Shown piece after piece: positions 26,291 through 32,682 of a stretch of DNA of 40,414 bases (positions within the stretch are counted from its first letter, which is position 1; every line of letters starts with the position of its first letter). Under the pieces are notes generated by a model, which saw only the letters and a list, made by a program, of their open reading frames with translations, did no database searches and was not told where the DNA came from. Position numbers and translations under genes: made by a program. The stretch covers positions 1 to 40,414 of the forward strand of contig WJMD01000018.1 in the NCBI GenBank assembly GCA_014728125.1, in the 5' to 3' direction. The DNA comes from Candidatus Effluviviaceae Genus V sp. (GTDB lineage: Bacteria; Joyebacterota; Joyebacteria; Joyebacterales; Joyebacteraceae).

Positions 26291-26338
26291 GATTCCTCAC
26301 GTCGCCCTCAGAATCCGTGAACACGGGGAGGCTACACT
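26291..26338 (+). repeat. Direct repeat copy 2, just before the TonB-dependent receptor
   Basis: It lies 248 nt from copy 1 and ends in TACACT (26333-26338), 14 nt before the chosen ATG at 26352. No good -35 is present; the conserved core sits where one would be. It may bind an activator or repressor. Confidence 0.65.
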
Positions 26339-26351
26339 CTTGCGCCAATGG

Positions 26352-29174
26352 ATGCGGAAGACCTCCCGCACGTGCGGGAGGGAAGAACGCGGAGCGGGCC
26401 GGACCACGGAACGTGGTCGCATCATCAGGGCGGCGATTATCTGTCTCATCATCTCATGTGCGGTTCCCGCTCTCGCTCACGGACAGACGGGAACGCTTCG
26501 CGGAACGGTGCGGGACGACGAGTCGGGGGAACGGCTCTCGGGAGCAAACCTGCTTCTCGTCGGGACGACGATCGGGATCTCGACCGACCTCGACGGCGAG
26601 TACCGCATCGAGGACATCCCGGCGGGAACCTACGAGGTGAGGGTCTCGTTCATGGGCTACGAGACGAAGGTCATCTCCGGCGTGCGCGTCGGGACGGACG
26701 AGACGGAGAAGTTCAACGTCGACCTCGTGCCGGCCGAGGGCATGGCGAGCTTCCGTATCGACGACTTCGTGGTATCCGCCGAACGCGTTCTCTCCACGCA
26801 GGTCGCCATCATCACGGAGCGTATGCGGGCCATCACCATCGGAGACGGCATCAGTGCCGAGCAGATAGCGAAGTCGCCCGACGGTACGAGCAGCGACGTC
26901 CTCAAGCGTGTGACGGGGCTCTCGGTCGTCGACAACAAGTTCGTCTTCGTGCGCGGCGTCACCGACCGCTACAACGTCACGTGGCTCGACGGCGTGCCCG
27001 CGACGAGCACGGACACGAGTTCCGACCGCCGGAGCTTCACATTCGACGTCGTTCCCGCTTCGCTTCTCGCGAACACGGTCGTCGTGAAGACCGCGTCGCC
27101 GGACCTTCCCGGTGACTTCACGGGCGGCCTCGTCCAGCTCAACACGCGTGACATTCCTCAGGAAGCGCAGCTCTCCGTGTCGGCGTCGAACGGGTTCGGG
27201 GACGACCTCGCCGCGGGAACGACGATGCGCTCCCAGGGCAGCGACACGGACTGGCTCGGCATGGACGACGGCATCCGCGAGCTGCCCGACAGTCTCGAAG
27301 GACGCGAGCTCGCCAGGGCGCTTCCGAACACGTGGGGACTCGTTGAGGACAACGCGCCCGTCAACGGCTCCTATTCCCTCTCCTACGGCAACAGATTCGA
27401 CATCGGCAGAGACGACGGGAGGAACGTCTTCGGCTTCCTCGTCGGCGGGAAGTACAGCTCGAGCTACAAGGAGTACGGCTACCTGAGACGTGTCGAGGAC
27501 GCCGGGGGCGGCGGTCTACCGAGGGAGGAGGTCGAGGGCACGGCCTACGGGTACAAGGTGCTCTGGTCCGGCATGGCCAACGTGAGCTACCAGCCGAGCA
27601 GGAACCACCGTCTGACGGCGCGCGCCCTCTACGTGCAGACGGCGAAGGAGGACCTGAAGCAGGGCACCGGGCAGGTCAGCCACGACGCCTCGGGCAACGG
27701 AGAGAAGTACCAGATCGAGTGGGACGAACGGTCCCGGTTCGACCTGCAGGTCGGCGGAACACACCGTTTCGGTCGCACTGGAGGCGCCCGTGTCGAATGG
27801 AAGGCCTTCGGTTCGGAGTCGCGCGCCTACGAGCCGGACCGACGCTACGCGACATACGACGAGAACGCCAACGGCTACATGCTGCTCAAGGCCGACGAAC
27901 GAACGTGGATCGACCTCATCGAGGACACGTCGGGCGGACGCGCCGACCTCACGTGGCCGGTGGGCGACGCCTCCATCAAGACGGGGGTCTTCGTCGAGCG
28001 GCGGAACCGCACCTACGAGGTCTCGGCCTTCTCGTCCGACCCCGCGCAGATCGACCTCTGGGACCCGGACAACTGGTGGATCACGGCCACACCGATCGAC
28101 TCCATCTTCGTCGATGACAACTTCCAGGAAGGCAAGCTCGGCTTCATCGAGAGGGACCGGTACTCCGGCGAGTACGAGGGCTGGCACGACATGGACGCGT
28201 GGTACGGGATGCTCGATCTTCCGTTCACGATCGACAAGTACGACTTCCGCGTGTCCGGGGGACTGAGGATCGAGTCGTCGAACCAGACCGTCGATTCATA
28301 TCCGGCGACCGGCGACACTATCCGGTCGGTCATCAACGAGACGGACCTGCTGCCGTCTATCAACTTCACGTACATGCCGACCGAGTGGATGAACCTCCGG
28401 CTTGCGTACTTCCGGTCGGTCAACAGGCCGGAGCTCCGCGAGATGGCGCCCGTCGTCTATCACGACCACAGCGCCGGCCAGAACTACCAGGGCAGCGCGA
28501 ACCTCGACCGCGCGGTCATCCAGAACTACGACGTCCGCCTGGAGGCGTTCCCGCAGGACGACGAGGTACTGGCCGTCAGCTACTTCTACAAGGACATCGA
28601 GAACGCGATCGAGGACAGTCTCCATCCCGACACCTCGTACAGGAACATCCGGCGCCCGTTCAACTCGGACAAAGGCCACAACCAGGGCTTCGAAGTCGAG
28701 GTCAGGAAGGACCTCGGCTTCCTTGCCGAGTTCCTGCGCGGGCTCTCAGTGACGGCCAACTACACGTTCGTCGATTCGGAGATCGAGTACATCCAGTCCA
28801 AGACCGACAGCACGGGCCAGATCATCCGGACGAGGAAGACACGCCCTCTCGTCGGGCAGTCGCCGTGGACCGTCAACGTCGGTCTTCTCTACACGATCGA
28901 GCGGTGGGGCACAACGCTCAACGTGCTCTACAACAAGTTCGGTGAGCGCCTGATGGCGGTCACCCTGAATGAAGGCGCGAACGTCTACGAGGCTGAACGC
29001 GAGGTGCTCGACGTCGCCGTCACACAGGAGCTCTGGGACTTCATGGAGCTCAAGCTCGCAGCCAGGAACCTGACCGGCTCGGACGTCGTCGAGACGCAGG
29101 GCGAGGCCCGGACCGATCATCTGGTCGACGAGCGGAACCCGGAGTACTCGGTCTCGCTCGGCTTGAAGTGGTGA
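26352..29174 (+). CDS. TonB-dependent outer-membrane receptor with CarboxypepD_reg-like N-terminal domain
   Basis: The 940-residue protein has a long signal peptide (hydrophobic IIRAAIICLIISCAVPALA, about 25-43) and a carboxypeptidase-regulatory-like beta domain (about 48-135, LRGTVRDDESGERLSGANLLLVG, GEYRIEDIPAGTYEV). A TonB-box-like IDDFVVSAE leads into a plug domain (about 145-270, with FVRGVTDRYNVTWLDGVP). The rest is a large beta-barrel ending YSVSLGLKW, with the terminal aromatic residue expected for BAM-dependent insertion. It resembles Oar/SusC-type receptors, but no SusD partner is present. The ATG at 26352 lacks a well-placed ribosome-binding site (GGGGAGG is over 20 nt away), so the start is less certain. 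The ligand is unknown. It faces the TonB operon, which probably powers it. Confidence 0.92.
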   Translation: MRKTSRTCGREERGAGRTTERGRIIRAAIICLIISCAVPALAHGQTGTLRGTVRDDESGERLSGANLLLVGTTIGISTDLDGEYRIEDIPAGTYEVRVSFMGYETKVISGVRVGTDETEKFNVDLVPAEGMASFRIDDFVVSAERVLSTQVAIITERMRAITIGDGISAEQIAKSPDGTSSDVLKRVTGLSVVDNKFVFVRGVTDRYNVTWLDGVPATSTDTSSDRRSFTFDVVPASLLANTVVVKTASPDLPGDFTGGLVQLNTRDIPQEAQLSVSASNGFGDDLAAGTTMRSQGSDTDWLGMDDGIRELPDSLEGRELARALPNTWGLVEDNAPVNGSYSLSYGNRFDIGRDDGRNVFGFLVGGKYSSSYKEYGYLRRVEDAGGGGLPREEVEGTAYGYKVLWSGMANVSYQPSRNHRLTARALYVQTAKEDLKQGTGQVSHDASGNGEKYQIEWDERSRFDLQVGGTHRFGRTGGARVEWKAFGSESRAYEPDRRYATYDENANGYMLLKADERTWIDLIEDTSGGRADLTWPVGDASIKTGVFVERRNRTYEVSAFSSDPAQIDLWDPDNWWITATPIDSIFVDDNFQEGKLGFIERDRYSGEYEGWHDMDAWYGMLDLPFTIDKYDFRVSGGLRIESSNQTVDSYPATGDTIRSVINETDLLPSINFTYMPTEWMNLRLAYFRSVNRPELREMAPVVYHDHSAGQNYQGSANLDRAVIQNYDVRLEAFPQDDEVLAVSYFYKDIENAIEDSLHPDTSYRNIRRPFNSDKGHNQGFEVEVRKDLGFLAEFLRGLSVTANYTFVDSEIEYIQSKTDSTGQIIRTRKTRPLVGQSPWTVNVGLLYTIERWGTTLNVLYNKFGERLMAVTLNEGANVYEAEREVLDVAVTQELWDFMELKLAARNLTGSDVVETQGEARTDHLVDERNPEYSVSLGLKW

Positions 29175-29184
29175 ATCCGTGACG

Positions 29185-29217
29185 GCTGCCCCCCCCCTCA
29201 CCGGGGGGCGGGGCAGC
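29185..29217 (+). terminator. Hairpin after the TonB-dependent receptor
   Basis: GCTGCCCC (29185-29192) pairs with GGGGCAGC (29210-29217), with an inner run of C pairing with a run of G. There is no T-tract. It may attenuate rather than end transcription before the dockerin-type gene. Confidence 0.45.
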
Positions 29218-29346
29218 GGGATGAGCAGTCCGTGGGCGGAACGGCACGCGAAGGGAGGTTGCAGCAGACCCACGGGAGCACGGTTCGGGCCCGACAGCGG
29301 GTCCGAGGTTGTGGGAGAAACAGCTGACTACTCAAGGAGGAGCAAC

Positions 29347-29904
29347 ATGTCGAGAGTTCTGGCAAGCATCCTGGCGGGTTGTCTGATCCTCGCCGTCGCG
29401 AGCGCTGCCGGTGCCGGCATTCCGGACCCGGACCAGTCGAGCATCGCCGCCTCGACGGGCGGCCTGACGACCTGCCCGCTCGGCGACGGCCCCGCGTTCC
29501 AGTACGTGACCGTCACCGCGCTGCGGTCGGACTCGACGCCGATCCAGGGGATCGACTCGAGCAATTTCTTCTTCAGTGCGACGGGCGGCAGCGTGACCAT
29601 CACGGCCGTCGACTCGCAGACCGACGTCAACGGCCGGATCCGGTTCGAGGTCGTCAGTGATGAGTCCATCACGTTCGGCAACTCGGTCACCATCGACTGC
29701 AGCATCTACACGATCGCCCTGTCCAGCTCGGTCGACGTCGACTGCAACTCGTTCGACATCGACGGCAGCGGCAGCGTCGGTCTCGCCGATCTCGCCTTCT
29801 TCGCGGGCGACTACGGCACGAGTGCCGGAAGAAGCGACTTCGACTGGAACGGCACGGTGGGTCTCGCCGACCTGGCGTTCTTCGCGACACACTACGGTCA
29901 CTAG
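29347..29904 (+). CDS. Secreted protein with C-terminal dockerin-type EF-hand repeats
   Basis: The 185-residue protein has a signal peptide (MSRVLASILAGCLILAVASA, cleavage near AGA) and an Ig/adhesin-like middle (about 45-130). Two calcium-binding dockerin-type repeats follow at the C-terminus, each with the pattern GSVGLADLAFFAGDYG / GTVGLADLAFFATHYG preceded by an Asp-rich loop (DIDGSG; DFDWNG). Dockerins bind cohesin modules; in FCB-like genomes such repeats also end proteins without a known cellulosome. No cohesin is visible here. AAGGAGG ends 6 nt before the ATG. It sits between the receptor and the surface protein, suggesting a shared cell-surface role. Function beyond that is not known. 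Confidence 0.82.
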   Translation: MSRVLASILAGCLILAVASAAGAGIPDPDQSSIAASTGGLTTCPLGDGPAFQYVTVTALRSDSTPIQGIDSSNFFFSATGGSVTITAVDSQTDVNGRIRFEVVSDESITFGNSVTIDCSIYTIALSSSVDVDCNSFDIDGSGSVGLADLAFFAGDYGTSAGRSDFDWNGTVGLADLAFFATHYGH

Positions 29905-29951
29905 AGAACGGGCGTTTGGTCGACTGCTAGGCAAACAGGGAGGAGCACTCA

Positions 29952-31664
29952 ATGAAGTCGTTCATCAAGACGTCGATCCTGCTTCTGCTGGCTCTGGGCA
30001 TCGCTGTCTCGGCCCAGGCGCAGGACGCCGTGAAGGTCCTGGGACCCGGCTACCCGGGCCACGAGCTCGAGACGTACCTGCAGGAGTGGCACCGCACGCT
30101 CGACGCCGATACCACGTACGTCCTGTCCGGTTTCTACTTCGTCGACTCGACCTACAGCCTGACGATTCCCGCCGGCACGACGGTTCTGTGTGCCCCGGGT
30201 TCGGGTCTCATCGTCGCCCGCGGCGCCCAGATATTCGCTACCGGCACGGCGAGCGACCCGGTCGTCTTTGCGCCGACGGACCCTCCGGGCGAGCGCCAGC
30301 GCGGCGAGTGGGCCGGCGTCATCATCCTCGGTGAGGCGCCCGTGAACCAGCCGAACCCGTTCATCGAGGGTCTCGAGGGCGGCCCCGGCTACTTCGGCGG
30401 CACGGACCCCAACGACGACTCGGGCGATTTCTACTACGTCCGCATCGAGTACCCCGGCTACCGCATCGAGGAGGGCAACGAGGTCAACTCCCTCACCTGC
30501 GGCGGCGTCGGTGACGGCACGGAGATCCATCACGTGCAGGTCAGCTACGGGTTCGACGACGCCTACGAGTTCTTCGGCGGCACGGTCAATCCGCACCACC
30601 TTGTCGCGCTGGCCAACATCGACGACATGTTTGACACGGACTTCGGCTACAGCGGCGAAATCCAGTGGGGCTTCGTCGTCCGCGACCCGCTCGAGTTCGA
30701 TGTCGAGGGCACGTCGAACGGTTGGGAGTCGGACAACGAGGGTTCGGCGCTCGATCCGCCGTCCACTCCGCGTACGGCCCCGGTCTTCTCGAACATCACG
30801 CTGATCGGACCCGAGCGCGACGACACGATCGTCCTGCCGCCGACGCACACGTTCGGCTACAGCGGCGTGCTCCGTCGCTGCTCGCAGAACAAGATCTTCA
30901 ACTCGGTCGTCATGGGCTTCCCCTTCGGCCTGAGCGTCCGCGACGCGTGCACGCACACCGATGCCGTGAACGACGTCGTCGAGTTCGCGCACACGAGTCT
31001 CCAGGCCAGCGTGGTCAAGGACGCCGGCACGGTCCACCAGACCTCGAGGTGGGACGGCACGGTGACCCCTCCGGGCGTCGACAGCTGGATCCTCACTGAG
31101 CCCGGCTACAACGCTGCCTGGAACTCCCCGCGCAACCCGAGCTCGATCGGTCTGACGGACATGAGCGATCTCAACAACCCCAACCCGATCCCGGCCGTCG
31201 GTTCCGAGCTCATCGGCACGGCGAACTTCACTGACCCCGCGCTCGCCGGCTTCGACGTCGTCACCTACCGCGGCGCCTTCGATCCCACCAAGACGATGGC
31301 GACCGAGTGGACGGCGGGCTGGACGAACTTCGATCCGCAGAACACGGTCTACTGGGGCACGACGGACGTCGCCGAGACGATCACCCGTCCCGTCAGCCTC
31401 TCGCAGAACTACCCGAACCCCTTCAACCCGGTCACGAAGATCGCCTACAGCGTTCGCCAGGCCGGTAACGTGACCATCACGGTCCACGACGCGGCCGGTC
31501 GCGTGGTCCGCACCCTCCTCGCTGACGACGTCGCCGCCGGCGACGGCGTGGTGACGTGGGACGGCACCAACGACAGCGGCAGCCCGTGCGCCAGCGGCGT
31601 CTACTTCTACAGCATCGAGACGCCCGAGTACTCTGAGACCCACAAGATGGTCATGCTGAAGTAG
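29952..31664 (+). CDS. Surface protein with beta-helix-like N-terminus and FlgD/Por-type secretion tail
   Basis: The 570-residue protein has a signal peptide ending AQA near residue 23. An early segment (about 50-105, YVLSGFYFVDSTYSLTIPAG, then a GSGLIVARG turn) is a parallel-beta, pectate-lyase-like pattern common beside Oar/SusC-type receptors in Bacteroidota. A middle region carries a GWESDNEGS segment (calcium-binding by guess). The last 85 residues are a FlgD-like Ig/type-A sorting tail with YPNPFNPVTKI, then TVHDAAGRVVRTLL, then GVYFYSIE, ending KMVMLK. Such tails direct export by type IX-like secretion; no T9SS gene is in the window. GGGAGGA precedes the ATG by 6 nt. A strong terminator follows at 31712. 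Confidence 0.85.
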   Translation: MKSFIKTSILLLLALGIAVSAQAQDAVKVLGPGYPGHELETYLQEWHRTLDADTTYVLSGFYFVDSTYSLTIPAGTTVLCAPGSGLIVARGAQIFATGTASDPVVFAPTDPPGERQRGEWAGVIILGEAPVNQPNPFIEGLEGGPGYFGGTDPNDDSGDFYYVRIEYPGYRIEEGNEVNSLTCGGVGDGTEIHHVQVSYGFDDAYEFFGGTVNPHHLVALANIDDMFDTDFGYSGEIQWGFVVRDPLEFDVEGTSNGWESDNEGSALDPPSTPRTAPVFSNITLIGPERDDTIVLPPTHTFGYSGVLRRCSQNKIFNSVVMGFPFGLSVRDACTHTDAVNDVVEFAHTSLQASVVKDAGTVHQTSRWDGTVTPPGVDSWILTEPGYNAAWNSPRNPSSIGLTDMSDLNNPNPIPAVGSELIGTANFTDPALAGFDVVTYRGAFDPTKTMATEWTAGWTNFDPQNTVYWGTTDVAETITRPVSLSQNYPNPFNPVTKIAYSVRQAGNVTITVHDAAGRVVRTLLADDVAAGDGVVTWDGTNDSGSPCASGVYFYSIETPEYSETHKMVMLK

Positions 31665-31677
31665 TTCGGCGTCGGAT

Positions 31678-31694
31678 GTCCCCTCCCGGGGGAC
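31678..31694 (+). other. Short hairpin after the surface-protein gene
   Basis: GTCCCC (31678-31683) pairs with GGGGAC (31689-31694) across a 5-nt loop, just upstream of the main terminator. It is probably part of the same mRNA 3' end. Confidence 0.35.
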
Positions 31695-31711
31695 AACCGC
31701 GCAGCAGCACG

Positions 31712-31742
31712 AAGCGGGGGCCTCCTGAGGAGGCCCCCGCTT
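31712..31742 (+). terminator. Intrinsic terminator after the surface-protein gene
   Basis: A perfect 14-bp stem (31712-31725 with 31729-31742), loop TGA, followed by TCC. This is the strongest terminator-like structure in the window and ends the receptor-dockerin-surface protein block. Confidence 0.85.
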
Positions 31743-31831
31743 TCCTTGGTCATCGCCCGCATCCAACGCTCGACGCAGGGCCGCTCAGACTGCGATCTTC
31801 TTCGGTCTCCTCCCCTGTGCCATCTCCCACC

Positions 31832-31860
31832 TTGACATGTGGTTTCTCATGCCTTCTGAT
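31832..31860 (+). promoter_or_regulatory. Predicted promoter of the outer-membrane barrel gene
   Basis: TTGACA (perfect -35, 31832-31837), 17-nt spacer, TCTGAT (31855-31860), 49 nt before the ATG at 31910. Confidence 0.6.
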
Positions 31861-31909
31861 GTTCCTTACGTACGAACCGAGCCGGAGGACACATCCACGG
31901 AGGCATTCG

Positions 31910-32644
31910 ATGAAGCGGACGCTGCCACTGCTGCTGGCGCTCTTTCTTGTTCCTCTCGGAGCGCACGCCGGGTTCCATGTCGACTACGAACGGGGCGTCG
32001 TATGGTCCGGATACAACGACGTGGGGATACCGGGAGACGTGGGAACCCGGTTCTCGCTCGTCGACGATCTCGACACCGAGTCGGACGGCTACTTCAGGCT
32101 CCGCGTCTCGTACACGTTCTCGGGAAAGCACACTCTCTCGGGGCTCTACGCGCCGCTGTCCCTCAGGGCCAACGGCTCGGTCGAGGACCCGCTGGTCTTT
32201 GAGGAGGTGACGTTCCCGGGCGGAACCGAACTCGATGCGACCTACACATTCAACTCCTACCGGCTGACCTACCGATACGAGTTCGAGCCGCGCGGTCGAC
32301 TCGAGTACGGTCTCGGATTCACGGCCAAGATCCGGGACGCCGTCGTGCGCGTCGAGGGCGGCGGGCTCGAATCCGAGAAGTCGAACGTGGGCTTCGTGCC
32401 GCTCGTGAACTTCCGGGCGCGCTGGGCCTTCTCCGAGAGGGTCGCCCTGCTCCTTCACGGTGACGCGCTGGCCGCCCCGCAGGGAAGGGCCGAGGACGTC
32501 CTGCTGGCGCTCACCTACCGTCCCCGTGAGATGGTCGAGCTGCGGCTGGGCTATCGGGTCGTCGAGGGCGGGGCCGACAACGACGAGGTCTACAACTTCG
32601 CTTGGCTGAACTACGCCCTGCTGGCGCTGTCCGTCTCCTTCTAG
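31910..32644 (+). CDS. Predicted outer-membrane beta-barrel protein
   Basis: The 244-residue protein has a signal peptide (MKRTLPLLLALFLVPLGAHA). The remainder is a run of alternating amphipathic strands (YFRLRVSYTFSG, TFNSYRLTYRYEFEPR, RLEYGLGFTAKIR, VELRLGYRVVEGG), ending ALLALSVSF with C-terminal Phe, the usual signal for outer-membrane barrels. An eight-strand barrel of OmpA/OmpW size is plausible. GGAGG lies 6 nt before ATG 31910. It has its own promoter and converges with the acyl-activating gene at 32683. No specific family was recognised and the substrate is unknown. Confidence 0.8.
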   Translation: MKRTLPLLLALFLVPLGAHAGFHVDYERGVVWSGYNDVGIPGDVGTRFSLVDDLDTESDGYFRLRVSYTFSGKHTLSGLYAPLSLRANGSVEDPLVFEEVTFPGGTELDATYTFNSYRLTYRYEFEPRGRLEYGLGFTAKIRDAVVRVEGGGLESEKSNVGFVPLVNFRARWAFSERVALLLHGDALAAPQGRAEDVLLALTYRPREMVELRLGYRVVEGGADNDEVYNFAWLNYALLALSVSF

Positions 32645-32659
32645 GAAGCCGCCGGGCGA

Positions 32660-32678
32660 CGGCGTCGCGCGCACGCCG
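32660..32678. terminator. Possible bidirectional hairpin between convergent genes
   Basis: CGGCGT (32660-32665) pairs with ACGCCG (32673-32678), 7-nt loop, in the 38-bp gap between the barrel gene stop and the convergent acyltransferase fusion. There is no T-tract. Confidence 0.35.
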
Positions 32679-32682
32679 GGCG

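Larger units (their letters stand above)
25815..26351. other. Divergent intergenic region between the TonB operon and its candidate receptor
   Basis: This gap of 537 bp holds the promoter of the DUF3450 operon (25933-25961, minus) and a pair of 48-nt direct repeats (26043-26090 and 26291-26338, plus) whose 3' ends look like -10 boxes. Reading frames that cross it have no recognisable protein character. The stretch 26100-26280 holds nothing else that I recognise. Confidence 0.6.

Noticed and set aside
29949-31766. Minus-strand frame (605 codons) opposite the surface protein
   Set aside because: It is antisense to a gene with signal peptide and sorting tail, and it crosses the perfect terminator hairpin. 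The protein is low-complexity Arg/Val/Asp.
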